A stretch of DNA of 39,952 bases from a virus. Numbering within the stretch: the stretch's first letter is position 1; each line of letters begins with the position of its first letter. Location of the stretch: positions 1 to 39,952 of IMG/VR virus record IMGVR_UViG_3300013104_000044; one strand, written 5' to 3'. Both the position numbers and the translations under genes were made by a program. Under the pieces are notes generated by a model. That model saw nothing but the letters and a program-made list of their open reading frames with translations. It ran no database searches and had not been told where the DNA came from. This document shows, piece after piece, positions 1 through 6,224 of the stretch.

Positions 1-43
1 GGCTGTCGTTGGGCCGGTCCGGTCCCCTCCCCCTGGTGCCTCT

Positions 44-59
44 ATCTCACGAATGAGAT
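44..59 (-). terminator. UUCG-loop hairpin after HNH gene
   Basis: A 6-bp perfect stem (ATCTCA/TGAGAT) closes a TTCG tetraloop when read on the minus strand. It lies 1 nt past the stop codon of the HNH gene. UUCG loops are unusually stable, so this can end or stabilise the HNH transcript. No T-run follows, so termination is inferred. Confidence 0.5.
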
Positions 60-60
60 T

Positions 61-387
61 TCAGTCGGCGTATCGTTGCCGTTTGGCTCCTGCGGCTCGG
101 AGGTTGCAGCCGATGCATTCAGGTCCGCGAATGATGTCGCGGTTGTCGTCGTCGTGTCCGAGGTGCCAGGCGCGTCCGGTTAGTGGCGTGTCGCATCGCC
201 AGCAGGTGATGTGTTCGCCGTTGTCGATGCGGGTCTGCCATGTGCGGCGTTCGCGTTGGAAGGCTGAACCGTAGCCGCGCTCCGCCTTGGTGCCGCGTGC
301 CCTGTCCCGGTCGCGGGTATGGGTGGGGCATCGGGTGGCGTCGGTTAGCTCGGGGCAACCTGGCTCGGCACAGACGCGCTTAGCCAT
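61..387 (-). CDS. HNH endonuclease (packaging-associated)
   Basis: 108-residue HNH nuclease. The N-terminus has a possible zinc knuckle (C6, C11, C20, H23). The C-terminus carries the HNH core: C62-x2-C65, W-H-L-G-H (75-78), N82, then C91-x2-C94-N95. In cos-type phages small HNH proteins work with the terminase to cut cos. Here the gene lies at the left edge and terS at the right edge on the same strand, so on a circular map HNH sits directly upstream of terS. The ATG at 387 was chosen because it begins at MAKRVC and overlaps the end of the preceding small gene; the SD is weak, so translational coupling is likely. A GTG at 456 in the same frame would add 23 non-conserved-looking residues. Confidence 0.85.
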   Translation of the reverse strand: MAKRVCAEPGCPELTDATRCPTHTRDRDRARGTKAERGYGSAFQRERRTWQTRIDNGEHITCWRCDTPLTGRAWHLGHDDDNRDIIRGPECIGCNLRAAGAKRQRYAD

Positions 388-505
388 GGCAGGCGCGGCC
401 GTGCACCTTGACGCGGTGGCCGTGGCAGAGGGATGGCACTGGGTGCGGCGCGCCACAGTCTGGGCAGATGTAGCCGCATGTGCATGGCTTGGGGTGGTCG
501 CTCAC
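380..505 (-). CDS. 41-aa Cys/His-rich microprotein
   Basis: Small ORF starting with GTG inside the GTGA overlap with the upstream 56-aa gene and ending 8 nt inside the HNH gene. The product has CTC, CPDC and CHGH motifs, so it looks like a compact zinc-binding protein. Overlaps at both ends support a real cistron. Function not recognised. Confidence 0.6.
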   Translation of the reverse strand: MSDHPKPCTCGYICPDCGAPHPVPSLCHGHRVKVHGRACHG

Positions 506-672
506 ACCTTGACCGCGTGTTCGATGACGGTGAACCCTTGCGCCTTCGCTGCGTCCTTGCTGGCGTCACCGTGATGGTGGCAGAGGATTAGCCGGGAGTC
601 TCCCTTGGCGTAGGTGTACCCGGCGAGCTCTATGGCTATGGGGCAACCGCAGTCGAGTGGGGGTGTCGGCAT
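502..672 (-). CDS. 56-aa small protein, Cys/His motif
   Basis: ATG start with a good SD (GGGAGG, 6 nt upstream). The product has CGC near residues 8-10 and a CHHH cluster at 31-34, suggesting metal binding. It is the first cistron after the hairpin at 697-728 and overlaps the next gene by 4 nt (GTGA). It would lead an operon running into HNH and, on a circular map, the terminase genes. Family not recognised. Confidence 0.65.
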   Translation of the reverse strand: MPTPPLDCGCPIAIELAGYTYAKGDSRLILCHHHGDASKDAAKAQGFTVIEHAVKV

Positions 673-696
673 AGTGCACCTCCCGGGCGCATGACT

Positions 697-728
697 AACG
701 CCCCGGGCCTGTTGGCTGCCGGGGCGTT
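697..728 (-). terminator. 10-bp GC-rich hairpin, probable terminator
   Basis: AACGCCCCGG (697-706) pairs perfectly with CCGGGGCGTT (719-728) around a 12-nt loop. It lies between the end of the long early operon and the small-gene/HNH unit. There is no long T tract. It is downstream of the promoter candidate at 759-787, so it could terminate the early operon or act as an attenuator. Confidence 0.6.
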
Positions 729-758
729 TGTGGGGACGACGAACGTCCCTCTTGTCAC

Positions 759-787
759 ATCATACATATCCGGTGGATGTATGCCTA
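759..787 (-). promoter_or_regulatory. Candidate minus-strand promoter with inverted repeat
   Basis: Read on the minus strand, TAGGCA (782-787) is followed after 17 bp by TATGAT (759-764), a good -10 match. A perfect inverted repeat, CATACAT/ATGTATG (761-767 and 777-783, 9-nt spacer), lies across the spacer and -10 and could be an operator. The -35 overlaps the stop codon of the upstream gene. It would drive the small genes and HNH and, on a circular map, the late genes. Confidence 0.4.
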
Positions 788-1201
788 GAGCCGCCACGCC
801 TCGTCGTAATCCGGGTGATCGGCATACACGGCGGCGAGTTCCTTGACGACCCATTCGAGCGTCAGTGCCGACATCCATTGATGCTCGGGCGCGTCACTGT
901 CCAGTGCCTCGACGATGGCCCGCTTGGCTGCACACTCGGCCAACACGCGGGCCGGCTGCCAGCGGACAATGTGGGCACGGTCCTCGCTGCGCCCCTCAAT
1001 GCCAGAAGCGTCATACCCCCAGCCTGCAAGAACGCTGTCATCAAACTCAGCGTCGGGGTCCGAATGGCACATCAACGACTGGTCTTCTGACGGCCACTTG
1101 TCGTCGCTTTCTGGTTCCCAGTACCAGACTCCCTGCATCGCCATCTGCGCAACCGCCTCATCCTCTGCGATGCGTGCCAGCAGGAACTCGGTGATCTCCA
1201 T
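785..1201 (-). CDS. DUF6221 family protein
   Basis: 138-residue protein matching the actinobacterial DUF6221 pattern: an N-terminal EFLLARIAEDE helix, a central HIVRWQPARVLAECAAKR segment, and a YADHPDYDEAWRL C-terminus. DUF6221 genes are frequent in actinophages and their hosts; function is unknown. ATG at 1201 chosen over an in-frame TTG at 1207 because AGAGGG lies 6 nt upstream of the ATG. It is the last gene of the early operon before the hairpin at 697-728. Confidence 0.85.
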   Translation of the reverse strand: MEITEFLLARIAEDEAVAQMAMQGVWYWEPESDDKWPSEDQSLMCHSDPDAEFDDSVLAGWGYDASGIEGRSEDRAHIVRWQPARVLAECAAKRAIVEALDSDAPEHQWMSALTLEWVVKELAAVYADHPDYDEAWRL

Positions 1202-1212
1202 AGCCAACCCTC

Positions 1213-2007
1213 TCAGACTGCGTGCCGTCGTTGCAGCGCATATGCCACCGCGCCCTTGTCGTAGAGCTTGCGCCCATCATGGTCCTGCCCTGATTGCTCG
1301 ATCCAACCGCGCTTCACCCACTGCCGGATCGTTGACTCGCCGACTACCTTGCCGAACTGGTGGTGCACGAACGATGCCAACTCTGCTGCCGTGATGAGCT
1401 TCGATGCCTCACTGCCGAAGATGGCGTGTTCCCACCATGAGACGACGGCTCGTTCGCCGCACTCCTGGCACCGCGCCCATGACTCACCCGCGTCCTGGTC
1501 TGGGTAGGCGCGCACGTTCCCGCCGCATGGTTGCCCGGTTTCGTCGTTCTTGAGTGGGCATATCCCGATGCCGAGCCAGTCTTTACGTTGCGGCTTGGCA
1601 TGGCGCAGCACCTTGCCTGCCGACGTGTGCAGTTCGTCAGCCATGTCGTCGACCGCGCAGTGTCCGGTCATGTGCCGCGCCCAACGCATCAGGAACAGGC
1701 ACATGCCGTCGACGTCGTGACCGTGCGGGATCACCGTCGTCACATCGAAGTCCTCGACCACGACACGCGCCCAGCCTTGGAGAACGGCCGTGATGTCGCC
1801 ACGGTCGCTGATGACGATGTCGAGTGTCGTCACGTCGTCGTTTTCGTCAGAGTTGTCCTCGCTGCGTCGGGTGCTGGAGCGTGTGCCGCTGGTGCCGAGT
1901 GGGCCGAGCGGGATGGCGCGGATTCGGGGGAGCATGTTGGGCCAGAGTTCGCGGATGGTGGTGAGGTCGGCGAGGATCTGCGCCTCTTTGTCGCGGAGTG
2001 TGGTCAT
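1213..2007 (-). CDS. Zinc-ribbon plus helix-turn-helix protein
   Basis: 264 residues. The N-terminal ~140 residues are helical and unassigned. A four-cysteine zinc ribbon follows (C150, C161, C180, C183). A C-terminal HTH-like region (about 205-260: GESTIRQWVKRGWIEQ, then GRKLYDKGAVAYAL) resembles a MerR/winged-helix DNA reader. The ATG at 2007 has AGGAGG 6 nt upstream and overlaps the previous gene by 4 nt. A DNA-binding role is likely; the target is unknown. Confidence 0.75.
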   Translation of the reverse strand: MTTLRDKEAQILADLTTIRELWPNMLPRIRAIPLGPLGTSGTRSSTRRSEDNSDENDDVTTLDIVISDRGDITAVLQGWARVVVEDFDVTTVIPHGHDVDGMCLFLMRWARHMTGHCAVDDMADELHTSAGKVLRHAKPQRKDWLGIGICPLKNDETGQPCGGNVRAYPDQDAGESWARCQECGERAVVSWWEHAIFGSEASKLITAAELASFVHHQFGKVVGESTIRQWVKRGWIEQSGQDHDGRKLYDKGAVAYALQRRHAV

Positions 2008-2216
2008 GCTTCCTCCTGTGCTCGGTGTTCTGGGCAGCACCATTCGGCGGTGTCGGTGCACCACGGGTCGTGATCGTCAGGTAGATCAGGCGCGGCACGG
2101 AGCGGGACGTACGCCTCGGGCGGGTTGCCGATGAGTTGCCATGAGTCGATCCAGTTGATCGGCCCGGGTTGATTGCTGGTGTGTTCGGGGCCGCCCGCTG
2201 CTGCATGGATCTTCAT
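2004..2216 (-). CDS. 70-aa hypothetical protein
   Basis: Starts at an ATG sharing 1 nt with the stop of the upstream 53-aa gene (TAATG) and ends with a 4-nt overlap on the next gene. It is rich in Trp and Pro and has a C-terminal WC...WCCPEH segment that may bind metal. No family recognised. Confidence 0.65.
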   Translation of the reverse strand: MKIHAAAGGPEHTSNQPGPINWIDSWQLIGNPPEAYVPLRAAPDLPDDHDPWCTDTAEWCCPEHRAQEEA

Positions 2217-2377
2217 TAGTCGTCCTCCAATGGTCGGAACCCGATGTGCATTTCGGGTGCCGTCGCGTAGTTGTCGCCGTGTTCGACCATCGCGTCTAGC
2301 TGGCTGTCGCGTTGTTCGGTCGGGTCGTTGTCGCTTGAGGGTTGGAAGCTGATCTCGAAGTGGAATCTGAGCGGCAT
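2216..2377 (-). CDS. 53-aa hypothetical protein
   Basis: Begins with MPLRFHFEIS and has an acidic C-terminus. SD AGAGGA lies upstream and the start overlaps the previous stop (TGATG). No Cys motif. The small, charged product is of unknown function. Confidence 0.6.
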   Translation of the reverse strand: MPLRFHFEISFQPSSDNDPTEQRDSQLDAMVEHGDNYATAPEMHIGFRPLEDD

Positions 2378-2535
2378 CAGTAGTCCTCTTGGAAGCAGCA
2401 GTCGGGCGGGTAGATGATCACTTGCCATCCGGTTGGTTGGCAGGCGTGCTCGGTGGGTGTGGGGGTGATCTCGCCGCAGCGGGGGCACTCTTGCTCGTGC
2501 GCGCAATCCAGGTCGTGCCCTTCGTGCTCATTCAT
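2377..2535 (-). CDS. 52-aa Cys-rich small protein
   Basis: MNEHEGHDLDC opens a sequence with CAHEQECPRC and later CQ and CC residues, consistent with a small zinc-binding domain. AAGGA precedes the ATG by 6 nt. It overlaps its neighbours by 4 nt and 1 nt. Function unknown. Confidence 0.65.
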   Translation of the reverse strand: MNEHEGHDLDCAHEQECPRCGEITPTPTEHACQPTGWQVIIYPPDCCFQEDY

Positions 2536-2765
2536 GACTGGTCCTTCCGCCATGCGTCGAGTGCCGCTATAGCGGCTGCGGTGAGTGCAGATCCGGGCGG
2601 GATGTATCCGGACATGGATCCGGTGAGCGCAGCAGCTTGTGCGGTTGATAGTCCGGCCTGTTGGGCGTGTTCGACTGCGGCTTGGATGGATTCCCCGAGT
2701 GCGACGCAGGATGGTCGGTCGTGTCCGTAGTCGAGGTCGGCTCGGCATCGTGGGCAGGCGTTCAT
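2532..2765 (-). CDS. 77-aa zinc-knuckle protein
   Basis: Starts MNACPRC; the CPRC pair plus a later Cys may form half a zinc site. The rest is Ala-rich and helical (residues ~25-75). It overlaps both neighbours by 4 nt. The upstream GGCGGGCAGT resembles that before the next upstream gene's start (2977), hinting at a duplicated junction. Confidence 0.65.
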   Translation of the reverse strand: MNACPRCRADLDYGHDRPSCVALGESIQAAVEHAQQAGLSTAQAAALTGSMSGYIPPGSALTAAAIAALDAWRKDQS

Positions 2766-2977
2766 GACTGCCCGCCGCCGATGAGCCAGTGGCGGCAACC
2801 GTTCCGGTCGATTTCATCGCGCATGACTTCCGTCCCGTCCTCGTGTCCCCATGTCGTCGCGGTGATCGGTGGTAGCCCGGGGTTGAGCACTTCGCCACCG
2901 ACGTAGTTCGTGATGCTGGATAGCGGCTTGAGGCCATCGCGGGCGGCTTCGGATTCGCCGCAGGTGATCTGTCGCAT
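2762..2977 (-). CDS. 71-aa hypothetical protein
   Basis: ATG at 2977 lies in a TGATG overlap with the upstream gene. The product has an N-terminal RQITCGESEAARDGL stretch and a C-terminal CRHWLIGGG stretch. No family recognised. The position inside a strictly overlapping operon is the main support. Confidence 0.6.
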   Translation of the reverse strand: MRQITCGESEAARDGLKPLSSITNYVGGEVLNPGLPPITATTWGHEDGTEVMRDEIDRNGCRHWLIGGGQS

Positions 2978-3378
2978 CACTGCCCGCCGTCCAGTGCGCG
3001 GATCGTCGGACACGGGTGCTCACGGCGGCACTCTCGGCAATCGCCGGCGTGGGCGCATCCGCCACCGAACAGGGGATTGCAGTCCGGGTAGCCAGTGCAC
3101 TCGTGCGGCTGATGCAGCGCTCGCACGGTGTCCCGTAGCGCTGCCGTCTCAGCCACCGCACGATCACGGTCGTTATTCGCCTTGCCAAGCGCGACTACAC
3201 CGTCAGCTGCAACGCCCACCACCAATTGATACTTCTTGTCCAACTCGCCGGTCCGCAATAAGCCAGCATCAGCCAAGGCGTCGATCAGTTGACGCGGTGT
3301 CGCTCGCTCTGGGTAGCGGCTGACCATCTCGTGTCCGATGATCTGCATGGCTTGGTTTCGTTCGGCATCACTGGTCAT
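2977..3378 (-). CDS. 133-aa protein with C-terminal Cys cluster
   Basis: An N-terminal helical half is followed by a region with at least seven Cys and several His (about residues 95-125: HECTGYPDC, GGGCAH, CRECRREHPC), probably one or two zinc sites. SD GGAGCG precedes the ATG at 3378. Overlaps the next upstream gene by 4 nt. A nucleic-acid-binding role is possible but not shown. Confidence 0.7.
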   Translation of the reverse strand: MTSDAERNQAMQIIGHEMVSRYPERATPRQLIDALADAGLLRTGELDKKYQLVVGVAADGVVALGKANNDRDRAVAETAALRDTVRALHQPHECTGYPDCNPLFGGGCAHAGDCRECRREHPCPTIRALDGGQ

Positions 3379-3848
3379 CGCAGCGCTCCTGAGTCGTCGG
3401 CGGGTTTTCCTTCGGCATGTGCGCGTCCGGCTTCCCATCCGGCCATGAACGCCTTGTGCGCCGTGGTCAGGTCGGTTGGGCCGTAGTCCTTGCGGTAGGT
3501 CGCCCAGTCGCAGGCGCGGTCGTTCTGGTCGCGTTCGGCCCGCAGCTTGGCGACCTCGGCCCTCGCGTCATCTAGCGCAACCTTGAGGATGTTGCCGAAT
3601 AGCGAACCTTCGGCCTCGTCGTCCGTGTCGTCGCCGGTCCGCAACAGGCCAGCGAGCTTGTCTGCGACGCGATGCTCGAATGCGTGGTCATCGACTTCCT
3701 GGTCCACGCCGTGCCAACCGCATATGCAGCTACGGTTCCAGCCGCCAAGGACGCCTCGGAAGCCTCCAGTGCTGTCGTGGGCCAGACGGTGATCGTGCAG
3801 CACCTTCGCCACCGTCTCGATGGTCTGGTCGCGTTCGTTGTCAGGCAT
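3375..3848 (-). CDS. 157-aa hypothetical protein
   Basis: Begins MPDNERDQTIETVAKVLHDH. It contains a CICGWHG segment (about residues 41-47) of the type seen in small actinophage proteins, then a coiled-coil-prone stretch (DDARAEVAKLRAERD) and a C-terminal FMAGWEAGRAHAEG helix. AGAGGA precedes the ATG. Function unknown. Confidence 0.7.
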   Translation of the reverse strand: MPDNERDQTIETVAKVLHDHRLAHDSTGGFRGVLGGWNRSCICGWHGVDQEVDDHAFEHRVADKLAGLLRTGDDTDDEAEGSLFGNILKVALDDARAEVAKLRAERDQNDRACDWATYRKDYGPTDLTTAHKAFMAGWEAGRAHAEGKPADDSGALR

Positions 3849-3942
3849 CGGCGCGGTCCTCTCGTGTGATCTCCCACGTCGGGTGTGCGTGGCTGGTGTT
3901 GTAGTCCACGCCGTAGTAGTTCCGGACGTATTCAGCGCTCAT
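3841..3942 (-). CDS. 33-aa conserved-type microprotein
   Basis: The product begins MSAEYVRNYYGVDY. A similar EYVRxYYGV start is familiar to me from small actinophage and actinobacterial proteins of unknown function. It overlaps the downstream gene by 8 nt and the upstream one by 4 nt. Confidence 0.65.
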   Translation of the reverse strand: MSAEYVRNYYGVDYNTSHAHPTWEITREDRADA

Positions 3943-4184
3943 GCGTCGGCCCTCGATTCGTTGTGTGTGCGTTGCATCGGGTTGGTGTACGTGGTGACCG
4001 TTTCGACCGCTTGCCCGTTGTGGCCGATGGCGATGTCGGTGTTCGCGCAGCAGGGGAAGTCGTCGCCGAAGTCACAGGCGGCGTTCTCCCGGCCTAACTC
4101 GGCGTCCGGGTCTACTGGCACGCAATGGCACGTGTCAGCCCCGCACGCCGCGATTGGGACACCGCATTGGCGCGAATAGCTCAC
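3939..4184 (-). CDS. 81-aa Cys-rich protein
   Basis: GTG start in a GTGA overlap with the upstream nuclease gene. Eight Cys are spread along the chain (CGVPIAACGADTCHC, AACDFGDDFPCC), which suggests disulfides or metal sites. Function unknown. Confidence 0.65.
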   Translation of the reverse strand: MSYSRQCGVPIAACGADTCHCVPVDPDAELGRENAACDFGDDFPCCANTDIAIGHNGQAVETVTTYTNPMQRTHNESRADA

Positions 4185-4528
4185 GACGCCACCTCCCCAT
4201 CGCCATAGCCAGCCTCGAGCAGCAGCCCGACGAGATCCGCGAACGTGACCATCGCCAGGTAGTCGCCCGCCTGCTCACCTTGGCCGTTACATCGAACGAC
4301 GGCGATCGGTAGGCGACCGTCAGCGGCCTTGGCTGCCTGGGCGAGCCATGCACGCGGGTGGAAGTCGCTACGTGCTTTGACCTCGATCGCGACATCGGGT
4401 GTGCCCGTCACGTCGGAACCGGGGATGGATGCGGGCACTCGTTCGGCGTGCGGCCACCCGTGCTGGGCCATGTACGCGGCGACAGCAGCCTCAGTGCGGC
4501 GTGCCCGTGCGACTCGTGGCGTTGTCAT
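4181..4528 (-). CDS. PD-(D/E)XK nuclease, Holliday-resolvase-like
   Basis: 115 residues with a core expected of the PD-(D/E)XK fold: E13 in an N-terminal helix, D45 in GTPD, and E49-x-K51 in IEVKAR, followed by an amphipathic helix and PIAVVRCNGQG. Actinophage proteins of this size and motif order are commonly annotated as Holliday junction resolvases. It fits with the exonuclease module at 7.4-8.8 kb. It overlaps neighbours by 4 nt on both sides. Substrate is inferred, not shown. Confidence 0.75.
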   Translation of the reverse strand: MTTPRVARARRTEAAVAAYMAQHGWPHAERVPASIPGSDVTGTPDVAIEVKARSDFHPRAWLAQAAKAADGRLPIAVVRCNGQGEQAGDYLAMVTFADLVGLLLEAGYGDGEVAS

Positions 4529-4752
4529 GCGCTTGCCCGTCGTGCAGTGGTGCGCCGGTTTGGTGCTTCACCGGTCGCGGTGCGCCAGCAGGACTCACAC
4601 CACGGCAGCAACCCGTCGCGGTGTTGCACGAACCGGTGCGGGCCGGGGCAGTTGGCTTCGATGGCGGCGGTGAGTTCTTCGCGGGCTTCACGGAGCCGGA
4701 TCATGGCGTTTATGAGGCGGCCACGGTTGCCGCCAGTCGTCTCGGCGGTCAT
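4525..4752 (-). CDS. 75-aa hypothetical protein, CxxC
   Basis: Helical N-terminus (INAMIRLREAREELTAAIE), then CPGPH and CESC motifs that may bind zinc, then a basic tail. 4-nt overlaps at both ends. Function unknown. Confidence 0.65.
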   Translation of the reverse strand: MTAETTGGNRGRLINAMIRLREAREELTAAIEANCPGPHRFVQHRDGLLPWCESCWRTATGEAPNRRTTARRASA

Positions 4753-4895
4753 CGGGTGGCCTTGCCTTCATGCGGCACTTCCGTCGGCTTGCATGGGCAG
4801 TCCGACCCCGCGATGTGCACACCATCGAATCGGTGGTGCATCAGGTTGCGGCCCTCGTTGGCGGGTCGGTACTCGGTGAAGAGTTCTTCGCTCAT
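4749..4895 (-). CDS. 48-aa hypothetical protein
   Basis: Begins MSEELFTEYRPANEGRN, with a CPC motif near the C-terminus. SD AGGAGA lies 6 nt before the ATG and the 3' end overlaps the next gene by 4 nt. Function unknown. Confidence 0.65.
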   Translation of the reverse strand: MSEELFTEYRPANEGRNLMHHRFDGVHIAGSDCPCKPTEVPHEGKATR

Positions 4896-4896
4896 G

Positions 4897-5019
4897 TCAC
4901 ATCTCCTGGATCTTGCGGTTGAGGTCGGCGGCGGTCCATGCGCCGATCGGGTGGTGGCAATGGCAATGTGCTGTCCAGCGGCCGTGAACGTGGCGGATGG
5001 TGAAGTGCGCGCGGGTCAT
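4897..5019 (-). CDS. 40-aa His-rich microprotein
   Basis: MTRAHFTIRHVHGRW is followed by AHCHCHHP, a dense Cys/His cluster that could hold a metal. Its last codons contain the SD (AGGAG) of the next gene, and its start overlaps the upstream stop by 4 nt. Supported by operon structure only. Confidence 0.6.
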   Translation of the reverse strand: MTRAHFTIRHVHGRWTAHCHCHHPIGAWTAADLNRKIQEM

Positions 5020-5381
5020 GCGGCGGCCCTCGCGCTGGGGCAGTGCTCGAACCTGCGTCCAAGGTCAGGTCGGCCGGCGCGGTACATGGACCGCGCGACG
5101 GAGTTAGGGCTGATCCCCAGGTCGGCGGCGATGTCGGCGGTGCTGAACCCGTAGCCGATCTGCTCCTCGATGAACGCGACACGCTCGGCCCGTGCTTCGA
5201 CAGCGCGGTCGGTGTTCCACTTCGCGATGGACTGTCGCGCGGGGGTGCCGAGTCGGGGCATTTTCCCGAGCTGCCATGCGAAAGAGGTCTTCTCTCGGTT
5301 GGCGCAGGGGTGGCATCGGTATGCGGCCCAACTGCATTGGTGGCCGCAGTCGATGCAGCGGGAGCGGCGGTTCTCGGTCAT
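5016..5381 (-). CDS. Zinc-finger plus HTH DNA-binding protein
   Basis: 121 residues. Four Cys near the N-terminus (CIDCGHQC, CHPC, within residues 9-26) make a zinc ribbon. Residues ~65-105 form a classic HTH (GFSTADIAADLGISPNSVARSMYRAG). The combination suggests a sequence-specific DNA-binding regulator. The SD AGGAGG lies 8-9 nt before the ATG. Regulatory target unknown. Confidence 0.8.
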   Translation of the reverse strand: MTENRRSRCIDCGHQCSWAAYRCHPCANREKTSFAWQLGKMPRLGTPARQSIAKWNTDRAVEARAERVAFIEEQIGYGFSTADIAADLGISPNSVARSMYRAGRPDLGRRFEHCPSARAAA

Positions 5382-5384
5382 GGG

Positions 5385-5546
5385 TCAGTCCTCCTTGAGG
5401 TGTTGTTGGCGTGAGCGTTCGATGAGTTCGCGGAAGTTGGTTGGCTTGGGTGCCGTATCAGTGGGGCATTTGGTGCAGGTGCCGAGTGGTTGCCCGTCGT
5501 GGTCTGGGCATTCCTTGGGGTCGAAGTGGAGTTGGTGCCGTCTCAT
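5385..5546 (-). CDS. 53-aa small protein, CxxC
   Basis: Starts MRRHQLHFDPKECPDH; CP..CTKC suggests a zinc site. The start overlaps the upstream stop by 4 nt, with no clear SD, so coupling is likely. Function unknown. Confidence 0.6.
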   Translation of the reverse strand: MRRHQLHFDPKECPDHDGQPLGTCTKCPTDTAPKPTNFRELIERSRQQHLKED

Positions 5547-5740
5547 GCTTGGCCGCGTTTCGCTGATTTGATCCCCGGGTTGTACGCGCACGCACGCGTA
5601 GCTAAAGGCGACATTGGTCCGACTAGGTGAGTGGTTTCTCCGTTAGTCCGTACGTCCGTCCGTACGTGCATTGCGTCAAGCATCTGCTTGTGGCATTGCT
5701 CCGAGCATTGCTCCGAGCATGTCGCGTTTCTGCTAGTCAT
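5543..5740 (-). CDS. 65-aa protein with internal tandem repeats
   Basis: Joined to both neighbours by 4-nt ATGA overlaps. The 5' part contains a 12-bp unit repeated in tandem (TGCTCGGAGCAA twice, near 5697-5724) and, further on, GTACGGAC repeated, giving CSEQCSEQC and VRTDVRT in the protein. Codon use is less GC-biased than in its neighbours. It may be a real small protein or a repeat-bearing regulatory stretch that happens to be open. Confidence 0.5.
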   Translation of the reverse strand: MTSRNATCSEQCSEQCHKQMLDAMHVRTDVRTNGETTHLVGPMSPLATRACAYNPGIKSAKRGQA

Positions 5741-6138
5741 TCGTCGCCCACCGCCCGAATACCGTTGCGGCTCTTGCGCTTTGCCTTCGCGTGCTCATCT
5801 TTCGACCAGCGAGCGGACGCCGCTTTCTGCGCCTTCTCAGACCGTGCCCTAGTGGCGTCATTTGACTCTTGGAACTCCGACCATTCGGGGACAATCCAGC
5901 CGCCAGGGACCTCTTTTAACGCCGAACAGGCCGTCAAACGTGCGAAATCTTGGTTGCGACCGTGACAAAACGGTGCCGCAGCTCGGGGTATGAAACCGTC
6001 CGTTCCATGCTTCCCGCAGTAAGCCAGGGCACACACCCAGACGAATGCGGCGCGGTGTCCGTCACGCTCACTGAGCAGTCCGAGTATCTTCGGGTTGTCC
6101 GGCATCGATGTGTCGAGCCGAACCCATGGCAGTCCCAT
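5737..6138 (-). CDS. DnaD/replisome-organiser-like protein
   Basis: 133 residues. The N-terminal half (MGLPWVRLDTSMPDNPKI, then AAFVWVCALAYCGKHGTDGF and WIVPEWSEFQ) resembles the N-terminal domain of phage replication-initiation or replisome-organiser proteins. The C-terminal third is a Lys/Arg/Ala-rich basic tail (SEKAQKAASARWSKDEHAKAKRK). SD GGGAGG lies 5 nt before the ATG. It is the only replication-initiation candidate in the window. Confidence 0.6.
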   Translation of the reverse strand: MGLPWVRLDTSMPDNPKILGLLSERDGHRAAFVWVCALAYCGKHGTDGFIPRAAAPFCHGRNQDFARLTACSALKEVPGGWIVPEWSEFQESNDATRARSEKAQKAASARWSKDEHAKAKRKSRNGIRAVGDE

Positions 6139-6224
6139 CAGTCCTCCCTTGGTGGTGGTGTGCCTTGGTAGTGGCATCCGGCGCACCCTGCGAACGGGCA
6201 GGAATCTCCACAGTGGTCGCTCAT
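6138..6224 (-). CDS. 28-aa Cys-rich microprotein
   Basis: MSDHCGDSCPFAGCAGCHYQ then a Pro-rich tail. Four Cys and two His in 18 residues suggest a tiny metal-binding peptide. It starts within the ATGA overlap at the end of the methyltransferase gene and ends in a TGATG overlap with the DnaD-like gene. The SD is embedded in the conserved FGEGA codons of the methyltransferase. Confidence 0.6.
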   Translation of the reverse strand: MSDHCGDSCPFAGCAGCHYQGTPPPRED

